DNA of 64,000 nucleotides, taken from Anagrus nilaparvatae (taxonomy: Eukaryota > Arthropoda > Insecta > Hymenoptera > Mymaridae). The notes below the pieces were generated by a model. That model was not told the origin of the DNA. It ran no database searches and saw nothing but the letters and a program-made list of their open reading frames with translations. Shown here piece after piece: positions 30,203 through 42,304 of the stretch. The stretch spans positions 2,294,001 to 2,358,000 of the forward strand of contig JAKSXM010000107.1 in NCBI GenBank assembly GCA_022575985.1. Reading direction: 5' to 3'. How positions within the stretch are numbered: the stretch's first letter is position 1; every line of letters begins with the position of its first letter. The position numbers were made by a program, and so were the translations under genes.

Positions 30203-33200
30203 TTAATCGTCCAAATCATAAAATAAATCGATATCTAGGTCATTAGCGAGTAATTCAATATTTTCTTCTGGTAAAAAATTTTCACACTCAAATAAATACA
30301 TTTCTTCTTCATCGTTGTCATACTCTAATTCAATAAAATTTTCTGTTTCATTTTCAGGAATACGCGATGCATTTCCATATATATTATTAACGGCAGCTTC
30401 AGCAGCTTTTTCTCTAGCCAGTTTCGCATTTTGATAATCTGTGACGTGTTTTGGTTCTCGAAGTCGCATATGTCTTTTTCGCCTGGAATCAACAATCTCA
30501 GGAACCACGGCAAAATCATAGAAATCTTTTAATTTTGGTATTAATTTATCTAAAAATTTTTGATCCCTGTTTACTAATAATATGACAGGGTCTATTGAAG
30601 TGTAAATAACAAATAATCCAAAAAAGGTATCAGTGCATTGCATCTGCATTTGGATCTGAGTATAGTAAGGATCCGAGCTTTTTAAATATGGTCGTCCATT
30701 ATTATCCCATTCAAACGCTTTTGATATATTACATGTTTCGTCTTTCATGGTTTCAATGGCAGGTCTATCTTTCCCGATATAGGGGCATTTTATTTCTACA
30801 ACTCCATCTCGTCCTTGATATTTAACCATGCCATCAGGAGAAGCAGCAATGCCAAGATTATGTGGATCTAAACATAATCCCACTCTACGCACTTGAAAAC
30901 CTTTAGAAATTAAATAATTAAATGCTATTGGCTCAGTTTTTATACCATGCTCAATGGCGTTGCCAGTTAAACGCCTAGGGTATATTATTTTACTCACTAA
31001 CTCATGAGTGTATGACCCGTATCTTCTTTTAAATATCCGATGAGCTGTAGTTCCACTTATAAAATCTCTTTTTTTGGTACCCCATTCCCCAAATGGATTT
31101 TGATCCTTGGTATTTTCAGCAATTTGAAGTCTATCGTCTTGCCATTCTTGAAGCTTACGGTAGTGGTTTTCCTTTAATATTTTCATTTCACTTTCTGTTT
31201 TATCAGCTTGTTTTGCGAAAGGGCCATAATTTTTATCTGTCGAACAATTACCGGACTTAGTTTTTTTTCTTTTAGTGCCATTTTCTTGATTTCTTGTTGC
31301 TTTTTGGACGTTATTTAGATATCTGCGTAATTGCACAACGACTGCTAATCCAGGAGCTTTAACATTTGCAGCTTTGCATATAAAAGAAGCAGTTCGTCCT
31401 TCGTTGTATTGTAGAACAGCAACTGAGCATCTTGTTTTATACGAAAATCTATGAGCAAAGTGAATTCTTTTTGCTCCAATGGTTTTCGCAACTTGTGCAT
31501 TGCAACTTTCTGTGTTGTTAGTTGTATAATTGCACAGAAGACTATAAGCATTTGAATCAACGCGATTAAATATCTCTTCGTATTTATAAAATAAATTGAA
31601 TTTATGTAACTCTGGAATTATATTTTCATTATCAACACTTGTTCCGTCACAGTTAAAATTTATGTTTGTGCAAAGCGAATGGTCACCACAAGAGTGATAA
31701 ACGAGTGTTCGAATATTATTTTTAATTCGCGAACATTTTTCGGTATCATCAATTTTTAAGCATCGAATTGATTCTACTAATTCCTTCAAAGTATCTACAA
31801 TTGGTTTTATTCGAAGTAGGATTTTTTTACGTAGTGAACGTAACTGCCCTTTTGTTTGAGATAAGGCTTTCATGTTAGTTCCTATATTTCTACGTAAATG
31901 ATTAACACATAGAATATTTTGGACTTGTACATTGTAATCCTTGTACGGATCTCTGTCTACAACTTCATTGTGTATAGAAGAGTCCCCATCGGTAATAAGA
32001 ACTTTATAAATGCAACCAGTTTTTTCAATACTTCGATCACACATTTGACCTATAGATTGGCTTTCCATGCTAGTTGAGCTAGCATAACGATTGTGATTAC
32101 GGCTGCAAGGGTGAAACGCTGGTACTCTGCCATTACGTATGGCTCGGTCACATTTTGAGCAGGTTTTTTGAACTGGATTATAATCCAATACCTTACCAGT
32201 CCGTTTTCCAATAATGCAGGTAAAACAACTTGGTGAATTGTGCAAACTGTTTAGGTATGATCTTTTCATGTAAGAACCATCAGTTTCAACGTCAATACAT
32301 GGCTTAATATCTCCTTTTGATGATTTAGCAGTACTTTTAGGATTTTTTGAAGCAAACGCTATTTTTGCTTCTTCCGCTGAATGTCTTTTCATTGAATCCT
32401 CGGTTGCTTTCTCAATTTTAGGTTTTAATTTATCATGAATGTCGCGGTAAAACGAGTCACATGGAGCTTTAACGTTTAGCAACGATAAAAACTCCTCTAA
32501 TTGGTAAAACCCTATTCCAATGGTTAAACATCCTAAAACCGCAGCATCGTTAATATCCAGTAAATTGTCGTTTTCTGGCACACTGCATATTTTAGCAACA
32601 ATTACACCACATTTTTGGCATTTAAATCTATAATAAGTTTTCAAGCCTGTGTTGGTGTCGGGATCTATTTTATCTAAATCTTCAAAACTACAACCCGGGT
32701 TTATCTTACTGTGTAAAATAGAAGCTTTTTGTAGTTCTTTGAAAACATGATTCATGTTTGTAACAGCTTTTATTTCCAAGTCCAGATTATTAGGATCATC
32801 TTTCATAAATGCATTATACTCTGTAGCAGTATCATTTTCCGTGTCAACGCAGTAACCGTTAGTTATATTTGACATGTTATTAGCATCATTTTCCGTAGCA
32901 GCATCATTTTCCGAGTCAACGCAGCTATTATTAGTCACATTTAATTCGTTATGAATGTCCTCGGTTTCAAACGCATTTGTAGAAACGTTAAAAGTATTTA
33001 TTCCGCATCTAGAAGTTAAATTTTTCAAAATCGATTGTGCATGATTAAGCTCTTCTTCAGTACAATTGGACGCAATTATGGAATCGCTTGTATTATCTGT
33101 TGTATTTGCTGAATTCTCACGCTCTACTACATCGTCATTTTCTGTAACCTCAATATCTTGTATGTTATTAACAAAAACAAATAATGGTGCGAATTCATAT

Positions 33201-34148
33201 TGATAATCAACAAAAAACTCAGGATCATAAGGTTTATTTTGATTAAGAAGCATTTCATACAAAGCTTGAATATTATCTGTTTTAAAGCATCGGGCAGTTC
33301 CGTTTCCATCTCTTAATCCATAAATGTTCCTTGCATGAGGATCGAATAAGTAAAATTTTTCATCCATTAAGATTAAGGCCACAGCAGATCCATTAATAGT
33401 AAGAATACCCGAAATATTACTATCTTTACATGCTAATAAATAATCCTTCAGATTTGGCATCGAATCAACACTTTCTCCAAAAACAGCTCCTCTCACAGAT
33501 TCTGCAACACTTATAGTAATATCTTCTCCCATCATAATTACATTCGGAAGCAATTCTTCACTATTTAAGTATTCTGCATTCACTTCGCCAGCATGTACTC
33601 TGGGACGACTTTTAATGCAATTGTCAAAATAAGCATCTCCTAAAATTAAAATGAAATCTATCATCTCCTTAGTCCAATTATCAGGTGGAAGCAATGTAGC
33701 AAAAGCAATAGCTATCGCGGAATTGGCGGTACACTGTCTTCCCACTGTTAACTCAGAAAACATTGAAGGATCCCCTTGATGATAGTTTCCAGCCAAACTG
33801 GACATTTGCATATCTCTAATTGTAACGATATCCTTGTAATGACCAATTGGACTATTATTAATTAATCTTGAATCGTTCACATTTTCTGCTATTGAGATTT
33901 CTGAACAAAGTTCATCTTCAATAATAAGTTCTTGCTCTTGACAATTATTTGTTACATTTATAACATTATTACTATTTAGTCTTAAATCGTTCTCATTTTC
34001 TACCATTATTGAACTCTCTAAAGAATGTTCACCTTCAATAATACCAAAATTTTCCTCTTGACAAGCATTTATTACATTTCTTTCATAACATGTATTATTT
34101 ATTTCTGATGTAGAAATATTTTCTTGCTGAACTGTATTGTTTTTTTTC
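30203..34148 (-). CDS. Cysteine protease - Kolobok/'Mutator' transposase - YqaJ exonuclease fusion, exon 2
   Basis: Main exon of a predicted 1,383-residue protein (exon 1 at 36269-36474; the join is in phase and the total of 4,152 nt is an exact codon number). Residue positions refer to the joined protein. (1) About 180-360: a papain-like domain of herpesvirus-tegument/USP type, with GRQCTANSA near 207 (candidate nucleophile Cys) and FDPHARN near 338 (candidate His). (2) About 550-1000: transposase, with C-x2-C near 575, TDGSYMK (Asp near 691), CSKC and HPCSRNH, LITDGDSS (Asp near 788) and NNTESCNAQ (Glu near 948), the D-D-E set. (3) About 1090-1290: YqaJ/lambda-exonuclease-like nuclease with KTEPIA, SPDGMV and VEIKCPY. 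The tail is acidic. The transposase would excise and insert the element at TTAA. The roles of the protease and nuclease are unknown. The first ATG within this exon is at 34006, but the frame is open up to the acceptor. Confidence 0.88.
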
Positions 34149-36268
34149 CTATTCCAAAAAAAATTTTTTATAATTCAACTTCAAATAAAACAAATTCTAT
34201 AAAGTAAATAATCAGCTTTTTGATACCGCTCCAAAAAATAAGGTTGGTACTGTTTTTTATTTTGTCTTTGCCAAGCTGTGGCAAACCCCCTCGATATAGT
34301 TTTTCAAATAAAAATAAAGTGTTTTATAAAAATCGAATTTTCAACCCTTTTCACTCCAGTTTTCCACCCCTAGATGAAATTTTAGAATTTTTCGGAGTTT
34401 ATATTTGAAATCAGCAACCTCGAAATCCCCCCGATATAGTTTTACAGGTAAAAATAAATCTTTTTATAAAAATCGATTTTATCGATTTTCCACCCTTTTT
34501 CATCCCAATTATTCACCTGTAGATGAAGCTTGATGAATTTTGTGAGATGTTATTTGAAACTAGCAACCTCGAAAATCCCCGAGTGCTAAATTAGAAGAAA
34601 AAAAACATATTTAGCGAATAGTAAAAACGTACGTCAAAGTGGCATGTTTTGACCGCAAAACAGGACTAAAATCGCTTGTTTTTTAAATTTCCGCCACTTG
34701 TAGACATTTTCTGAGGGCTTATTGGTAAAAAATGATTAAAAAATTGAATTTTTTATGAGATTCTAGTCTTAAAACAATCTTAAAATTTGATCTTAAAAAT
34801 TTTTTACAAAAATCATAAAATAAATTATTGCATACTTTTAGGGTTGAAGCTTACGCGCTAATTGTGACTTTTAAATATTTAAATATACTGAAAAATAGAA
34901 ACGTTTATTGATTTTTTTCTTTTTTATAAAAAAAAAGCGTTTATTATAAGTCATAGTAATTAATGTACAAAATAAAAGAGGTTTAGAGTCAGCTAGGCTT
35001 GTAAAAAAGGCCAAACTTGTAAGTACGAAGAAAGCAAAATTTTGTATTGAAAAGTTTGTGAAATCTCTTCAGTAACATATCAAGAATTATTATCTATATA
35101 AAAAAAATTGTTAAAATAAGAATGGGAAGAACCACCCCCATTTTTCGCCCCGTAAAGCCAAAAAAATTGGTTTCATTTTTTTTTTAATTTTGGCATATCG
35201 TAGTTGGTAAATTGGGCGAAATATGGCTTCAAAAAATTTTTTGTAGAGGTGTAAGCTTTTTCAAAAAAAATAATTTTTAAGGGTTGTAAAGGTGAAAATA
35301 AAAGTGATACATCCCTCAAAAATAGTTTTTAACCCCAGATTTAGACAAAGCAGCCCAAAATACCAACTAGGGAGCATAAAAATAGTAAAGAAATTAGTTT
35401 TAAAAAAAAATTTGTTTTGAAGGGTTAAAAGGGTGAAAATAAGGGTGTTACATCACTCCAAAAAAGTTTTCAACGCTATATTCAGATTTAGCGACCCAAT
35501 TTACCTTCTAGAATCGATATAAATTAGAAAAAAAACTTTTTTAACAAAAATTGTATTTTTTGTGTTGGAAGGATAAAATCCTGGGTGTTACATACCTGAA
35601 AAAAAAGTACCAGCTAGGCATGCAAAAATTTTAAAAACAGAGAAAAGTAATTTTTGGCTTAATGGGAATTTTAGCATTTTTCTTTGTGAATCAACCCTAT
35701 CTTTTATAAAATTCGATAACTGTCAAAAAAATTTGATAAATCATAACATGAGTAAGTTAATTAATAATAATGCAGTTATTAAATATTAAAAAATCTTGGT
35801 ATTGTAATTTTATTATCACAGGTTGCTGTGATTGATTTTTACAATAATTATTAATCAATTTGCTTGACTGGCAAGTAATTCATGCAAAGTTGTTTGGTAA
35901 TTGATAAAAAATGTTCATTTAAAATTTTTTTTTCTATTAAAATTCAAGTAGCTACTCAAAAATTTGGCTTAGTAAGCTACTTTATTTGAGTTACTTGAAA
36001 AGTCAAGCAAATTGCTGAAAATTATTAAAGCAAAAACTTTGATTTAAAATTTTTTTGCATGGAAATTCAAGCAATAATTCGAGCAGCTACTACAAATTTT
36101 GCCCAACTGTTCAACAGTCAAAAGTTATGTCAAATAATAAAAAAATCTGCTAATCATCATAAAATTTAATAACTCAAGAATTAAGTAAAATTCAAGCACT
36201 GCATCCCCAACTGTTTACATGACAAAAAATTTTAATTTTTGCAAAAATAAAGAAATATTTTTATTTAC
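34149..36268 (-). other. Predicted 2.1 kb intron of the transposase gene
   Basis: The donor is TG|GTAAAT at 36269/36268 and the acceptor is TTTTTTTTGGAATAG|G at 34149/34148. The codon split across it becomes TGG, and no stop is met. The intron holds diverged direct repeats (two units near 34260-34560 with CCGATATAGTTTT-like words, three units near 35140-35620 containing GGTGAAAATAA and TACATCCCTC-like words) and no gene. Confidence 0.7.
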
Positions 36269-36474
36269 CATCGATTTTTTCTTGCAGATTTTTTTTTGCT
36301 AAGTCTACGGCGACTCGTTATATACCTTCGCTTTTCTCCTTTATCAGGCACTATTTTTTTTCTGTATCGAGTATCAATTTTACATTCAGAAATTTCCAAA
36401 TTATCATAATTACGAATTACTGTATTTTCATCCGTAATTTTTTTATTATCGTTTGTTTGAGCAGTTATATCCAT
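36269..36474 (-). CDS. Exon 1 of the transposase fusion protein
   Basis: It starts at the ATG at 36474 (MDITAQTNDNKK) and encodes about 69 residues, ending in a strongly basic stretch (RRYITSRRRLSKKKSARKNR) that looks like a nuclear localisation or DNA-binding region. Without splicing it would stop two codons later, just inside the donor. Splicing to 34148 restores a long frame. The alternative, a separate 69-residue protein, is less likely because the splice sites agree in phase. Confidence 0.7.
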
Positions 36475-36944
36475 AGTTAACCAAAATCGGCCACAAAATG
36501 ATTTGATAAAAAGTCAATACAAAATTGAATCAAAATTTCTTGCCAAAATTATAAAATAATATGTGTAAAAGTAATAGAATCTATAAAAAACAATTATTGT
36601 TTTCGTAACTTTTAGCAAACAAATAAGTACAAGCACCTCTGATGATTTTCATTTGTTTACTGATTGTTTGTTCATATGTGAATACTAAACAAAATAAACG
36701 TTTAGAAACATTCACATATGTATTGCATGTATACACATATAGGTATATTTTTTAGCGGTTTCGCGCTCGTAAATTTACGTTTTTTGTAAACAATCGGTTC
36801 TGCTTATTGAAAATAAGGTTTTTCGTGTGTTGTTTTGATTGCATTTGCAAATATTTAGTATAATAAAATTTAAAATATACATAATTTTTTAAGTAATTGT
36901 GGCGTTATTACTTGAAAATAAAGATTTCAATTATCATATAAATA
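36475..36944. promoter_or_regulatory. Shared divergent promoter region
   Basis: 470 bp separate the ATG codons of the transposase gene (minus) and the small basic-protein gene (plus). No confident TATA box could be picked in such AT-rich DNA. A long dyad (36673-36720) lies near the middle. Confidence 0.5.
36673..36720. promoter_or_regulatory. Dyad symmetry in divergent promoter
   Basis: CATATGTGAAT and CTAAAC on the left are matched by GTTTAG and ATTCACATATG on the right around a short centre. Its position between two divergent genes of the same transposon makes it a candidate binding site for an element-encoded regulator or the transposase. Nothing in the sequence proves this. Confidence 0.45.
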
Positions 36945-37417
36945 ATGAGTGCAAGAAGACATAGACGGGGATCCAGCGGTGGAAAAAATAAATTATTTCG
37001 AGCTGTCGCTTTCAAATTTCATTCAAGAAATGCTCATTGTTCTGGTGAATCGTCAAATAAAAATATCAAAGAATTTATCAAATCGAAATTGGTATGTATT
37101 CAATAATTAATTATATCAGTTAATTTATTAAAATTTAAGTTATCAATTTTCTCTAGAACCAAGAGAAAGCTGAAATCGCCAAAAATAATGTTACATCGCC
37201 AAAAAGTGATATTAGATCAGTAGAAAAAAACTGTAAAAATAAAGAAAAATCTGAGGGGCAAAACGATGAAGATTTGAGAATAATTCTGCTGAAGAAAAGA
37301 TTTGAAAAAGAAAAGAGTTCAAACGACGATCTCAGAAGTATTATAATTCAAAAAAGGAGTTCAAATAAAAGCCATGACACAATTCCTGACAGTAATATCA
37401 AAAAAATAATCCCATAA
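36945..37417 (+). CDS. Small basic protein of the transposon, two exons
   Basis: Exon 1 is 36945-37091 (49 codons) and exon 2 is 37157-37417 (86 codons plus TAA), joined in phase 0 by a 65 bp intron with the donor TTG|GTATGT and the acceptor TTTTCTCTAG|AAC. The 135-residue product starts MSARRHRRGSSGGKNK, is rich in Lys, Arg, Ser and Asn, has charged low-complexity stretches (LLKKRFEKEKSS), and has no membrane segment or recognised domain. Transcription is divergent from the transposase gene and the stop lies 15 bp before the right inverted repeat, so it belongs to the element. Its basic character suggests a nucleic-acid-binding accessory or regulatory protein; that is inference. Both exons are too short to stand out individually. 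Confidence 0.65.
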
Positions 37418-37432
37418 ATGTATATAGTATTC

Positions 37433-39306
37433 ATTGTATAAAGTTATTAGAGTTCAAAATTTATCTCAGAATGACCCTTTATTTTATCTGAAAGCAATAA
37501 TTACATTTTTATGAAAGTTCAAAAACTTTTATTTATTTCAAACAGATTTTAATTTATTAAAATTATGTAATTAATAATCTATCTGAAATATACAATTTTC
37601 AATTATTTTTCCTTGTATATATGTGCAAATAATGGTCAATTAATAAATAGTTTGCTAATTTTGTTAAAAAAATTTTTATTCTCAAAATAAATTTTGTTCA
37701 AATTCCTTTTTTAATTACCTAATTAAAACTTATTTACTATAAAAACTATATTTCAATATTTATTATTGCAATATAAGACCTGTTTTTGAGAAAATAAATA
37801 AATATTTTCTTAAAGCTGTCGTCACCTATCCATTATTTGTATGCTTTGCTTACTCGACTGAGAGCGGAAAGCATTGGACCTGAAAGGTAATAATAAAAGA
37901 TCATTTTTTTAAGCAAAAAGTGCAAGCAGATATTTGAAATTAAAAAGTTTTACTCCCCATACTGGTAAGTTGATACAGAAATTGACATTTTGCTGCTTTC
38001 ACAACGTTGCATAATTGATTTTTAGGAGTTAATGTGCATATAAAGGATTTGACGTAAACTATATTTCATAAAAGTGATTCCTTTTCTCTTATTTACTTGA
38101 ATCTAATGAATATTTTCTTTGATTTGTTATCCACAATCCAGTTCTAGTGTGCTTTGTTTATTCGACTGAGAGCGGACAGTTTAGGACCTAAGAGACAGTA
38201 AAAAATTATGAGTCGTTTGGCAAAAAAAAGCAAATAGATGTTTTAAATTAGTTTTACTCATACCATATTGATGAGCCGAGAAACTAAATTGTTATTTTGC
38301 TTCAATCATAACGTTGAACACTTTATTTTTAGGACAAATTGTGTACCTTAAGGATTTGACGTCAACCGAACTTCATAAAAATTCTGTATCATTCCCTGCT
38401 ATTCTTGTATCTAAGTACTGTGATTTGTTTAATTAAGAGCCAAGACAATCCACCTACAAGATATTGATCAAAATTCATTATAACAATAAATAGATCAAAG
38501 AATTATGAGAAATCTTACCCGCATATTGCCTTGGTACAAGTTTTTCTTACAGCGTCTTTTTTATATTCTGTATGTTTTGCCCTCGAATAATTATTCAGCA
38601 ATTGGAGAACAATACGGATTCACCAGCAACAAGTTAATGTACTCCAATTGATGGTGAGTATAAGAATATGATGAGTCTTTTGCAGCTGGCCTTGCTAATG
38701 CTCCAAAATTTTTAACCGCAAAAAGCCAAAACACCTTTTTTTGATATGCAAATGATGAAACTTGTTCATTTTTATCCCATAAACACATTGCACTTATTAT
38801 TTTAAAAAATTGTCAATTCAAAACCAATGAATGCTTTATTTGACTCCAAAATACAACAACAATATAACACAATTTCACATTATAATGCCAAACTTTTTTA
38901 TTTAAACCAATCCTACATGTATTTTCACTTTATAATTTATTTATTATTTATTAAATTTTAGACAATATACAATTTTATGAATTAATTCATGCGAATTAAT
39001 TAATAATAACATAAACACTGTGTAAAAGAGAACGACGACGACTCGTCTCAGAGTAAACTGTAGCACTAGCAGACGATTTTACCGCGTTCCGGGGTCGGAA
39101 TTTTTCCACGTTATTTTCACCAAGAAAGAAAATTTTTTGGGGTCCGGGAAAAGCAGAGCCACCTTTTTCAGTTAATTTAGATTTTAATAGCATTTTTTTT
39201 TTTTTAATTAATTAAAAATTGAAGTCGTATTTTGGTGGCCAAAATTGGTGCTTTTTCTAGCCTCTGATTGGCTTAAGCTTATCAAAATGGCTGACATCCA
39301 GCCCTC
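37433..39306. repeat. Right terminal inverted repeat (1,874 bp)
   Basis: Reverse complement of 24491-26364 and exactly equal in length. It carries the mirror copies of the two 65-codon ORFs (38591-38788 and 38996-39193). TTAA follows at 39307-39310. Confidence 0.9.
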
Positions 39307-39310
39307 TTAA

Positions 39311-39687
39311 AATATGCTAACGCGATAACCTTTTGATCATAAAACTGCCACTTTATAAAAAAAGTTATAACTATATTTTATGATAACCGTAATATTAAGC
39401 AAAAATTTTTTTGAACGCAATGAAATTTCATTAATTAATTATACATCGAAATAAAAACTTATTTTTGTCAGCATATCCTTGATTAAACACAAAAAATTAT
39501 TCACAATGTTTTCAACACAGGAAATTATAAAAAAAAACAAATAATTCCAGATAAAATAATTTCAATAAAAATTTTTTTATTTATTTATAGTTTTATATAT
39601 AAAACTATAACTAAACTATTTTATAGATAAAAATTTTTGCGCTTGAAAATTATTTTTCTGTACAGTAGCCATATAATATTTAATATG
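39311..39687. other. AT-rich flank, no feature recognised
   Basis: Nothing coding and no clear repeat except a short TATAGTTTTATATATAAAAC palindrome near 39588-39607. Confidence 0.5.
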
Positions 39688-40560
39688 CACTGTAAAAAGT
39701 AACTTTCTTATATTAACAAAAAAATTAGAATATTTTCGAAAAATTAGTAAATTTTCTAAATAATTTGTAAATATTCGAAAAATATCGTATAAATACTAAA
39801 TTTAGTATAGGTATTAACAAAAAATTCGAGTATTCTCGATTTTTTTTTGTGAATTCGCAAGAAAAATTAATAATTTACAATTTTTTTTCGAAAATTTTTT
39901 TTTTTTTTTAACGAATTAACGGGACGAACCCTTTTAACGTTTTTTAATGTAGACTTTTTTACATTTATTATAATTTTTACAATTAATTAAATTTAATTAA
40001 TTAATTGTATTTGCATGCTTGCAGTCACGACTTTCATAAAATTTATTCAATACTATTTCAAAAAATGGTTGTAAATTTATGAAATATAGTTGTGTGACGG
40101 GGTTTGGTCCAAAATCCCGTCAATAGGTTAAGAAATGATCACCACATTAATTTTATATTAATATCATATTTATTATCAATTAACGGTTCTGTATTTAACA
40201 TACAGACCGGAGTTATGTGCTCCCGTAGGTAGCTTACAAAAGACTAACTTGACGGCTTCCTATCTTATTTTAGAATACATTATACAGATAAGAATATTCT
40301 AGTAACGCATTAATATCTATAGATGTCCATAGAACCTAAATATTATTAGAAATAGTATATTAATAAGAAAACGTAAAGAGCATCGTTACAGTTGTGAATT
40401 TACAACTTTTTTCTCGAATTCACAAAAAAAAATCGAGAATTTTTGAATTTTTTGATAATATACTAAATTTAGTAAATTTACAATTTTTTTGAAAATTTAC
40501 TAATTTTTCGAAAAAATTCTATTTTTTTTTGCAAATATAAGAAAGTTACTTTTTACAGTG
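39688..40560. mobile_element. MITE with CACTGTAAAAAGTAAC termini, split by a solo LTR
   Basis: The left end CACTGTAAAAAGTAACTTTC is complemented exactly at the right end, and the arms run inward for over 100 bp (TTCGAAAAATTAGTAAA and complement; GAATTCGCAAGAAAA-like inner part). Removing the LTR at 40093-40390 leaves about 570 bp. One end of another family member is at 62019. A target duplication could not be fixed. Confidence 0.8.
40093..40390. mobile_element. Solo LTR, 298 bp
   Basis: It begins TGTGACGGGGTTTGG and ends CGTTACA, and is flanked by GTTG on both sides (40089-40092 and 40391-40394). TG...CA ends, a 4-5 bp duplication and insertion inside another element indicate a solo LTR, probably of a Ty3/gypsy-type element. 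No internal domain remains. Confidence 0.7.
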
Positions 40561-41680
40561 TGCTTAATTTTTGTGTGTTCAATAAAACGTGTGCTTAAAA
40601 CAATGTGTTTAAATTCTGGTGTTCAAATTTTGTGTTCAAAAAATTTAAGGGTAAAATATTAATTTTTGACAAAAAAAATCATTAAAATTTTTTATCAGCA
40701 ATTTTTATTAAAACCTGTATTAAAAAAAAAGGTTATTAACATCCTTAAAAATGTAAAATAAGATCGTATACAAGCTAACGATAATATTAGTATTAGAGCT
40801 TTTGTTAATAAAACACGATGTCGTTCGTGCTTAATTTGCACTGTATTCTTACATGATGCTATAAATAAAATTAAAAAATTATTATTTTTTAAAATTTATT
40901 ATTATTATTTTCGACTCTTCTTGTTAACTAATTACATATGAAGCCTTATCTTATGGGCATAATAAAAATAATAATTAAGCCTACCGTCAACACTGCTTAT
41001 GTATGAAAAGCTTTTATTTCAATAAGAAAGAAAGAAGGGGACTTCAAAAGATAAAAGTAAATCTCACAAAAGAATATATGTATAGAACTGAATCAACAGG
41101 TTGTTATAGAAAAGTTTCTTAAAAAGGAAGTACAATAACTCTGCTATTTTTGCGAGTTTTGCGAGTGCTTTTGATTATTACGAAAAATAAAAAAATAATA
41201 TAAGGATCAAATTTAATTTAAATTCCGTGCCAAAATCCTATTTTTTTATAGAACTTAAATACTTTCTTACCTTGGTTTCTGTAATTTTACATGAATAAAG
41301 AGAAAACTTGAGAGAAAAACGATAAGCGATAGAAAATAAAATTTAAATAAAGAGAATAAAAGATTGATTAAAAAAAAATGAAAAACTTATTTTGAATAAA
41401 AGTTATTGTTCTAGTAATTTAAAAACTATGATTCTTGGTCAAGATAATTTAATTACACTAGAAAGGCTGCAATACAGTTCAAAGCCTTACAATCACTCAA
41501 AATTTAAGAAATATCCTTGCTGGTTATGATAAGGAAAAGAGATGATTTATTTGCATAAAAATTTAGCCTGCGAATAGAATTCATTTTTAATAAAGAAAAT
41601 TATTTTTTTATTATTTTCTTATTTATAGAAAATAAGAATGTTAAATAAAAATATAACGATCAGAATGGAACAAATTTTTT
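40561..41680. other. AT-rich intergenic stretch
   Basis: No ORF of note, no tandem or inverted repeat that I could recognise. Confidence 0.5.
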
Positions 41681-41704
41681 TGATGAAATGTTATCTTTAT
41701 TTTA

Positions 41705-41745
41705 TTGACGTTTCGAAAGACTAGCTTTCCTTGTCAAAATCTGAA
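41705..41745 (-). other. Penelope-type terminal stem motif
   Basis: On the minus strand: TTGACAAGG, an AAAG/CTTT stem with a five-base loop, then CGAAACGTCAATAAA. It is similar in layout to the hammerhead-like cores at 12934 and 19109 (stem followed by GAAA) but with a degraded 5' core. It marks the likely 3' end of the Penelope-like fragment. The 41746-42304 stretch is otherwise featureless 3' sequence; an 80-codon ORF in it has no family resemblance. Confidence 0.35.
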
Positions 41746-42304
41746 AAACATTTGAGTTATATAAAAAATTTTTTTAAAAAACAATTGTACACTTTTATAT
41801 AATATTAGAAAACCTTACATTTAAAAGACAAAATTTATTTAAAATTTTAACTTTTTAATTTTATTCTAAACATTAATGAGTCTGCTGTTAAACTAAATGT
41901 TATTTTTGATTTTAAATTTAATAAGTCTAGAAAAAGAGTTTTTATATAAAAAAGGGGGGAAAAGGAAAAAACTGCTTATTACACATGTAAATTATGAACT
42001 ACCACTTATAAATTATACTATTTTTTTAAGTGTTACGTTCAGTTACGTTATATATATGTATACATTAAAAAATATCTGTTCTATGTTATATGACATTAAC
42101 TTTGATTTTAATATAATTTCTTTGAAATTGGCCGAGTAATACAAAAAATTTTTTTATAAAAATATTTATGTATAGATATATATATGAAGGACTAGTTTTT
42201 ATGACAATTTTTTAAGGGGGAATTTTTTTAAAAATTATAGAATTTTTTAACTGTTGACGTTAAAAAACTTTTTTATTTTTTAATTTTTATTTTTTATTGA
42301 CATG

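Larger units (their letters stand above)
24491..39306. mobile_element. 14.8 kb Kolobok-like DNA transposon with protease-transposase-exonuclease gene
   Basis: The element is bounded by inverted repeats of 1,874 bp each (24491-26364 and 37433-39306) that begin GAGGGCTGGATGTCAGCCA. TTAA flanks both ends (24487-24490 and 39307-39310); this is the target signature of Kolobok and piggyBac elements, and the transposase core is of the Kolobok/'Mutator' domain kind, not piggyBac. It holds two divergently transcribed spliced genes between 30.2 and 37.4 kb and several kilobases of non-coding repeats at 26.4-30.2 kb. The equal arm lengths and intact frames suggest a recent, possibly active copy. Inner secondary insertions include at least one MITE (29003-29530). 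Confidence 0.88.
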
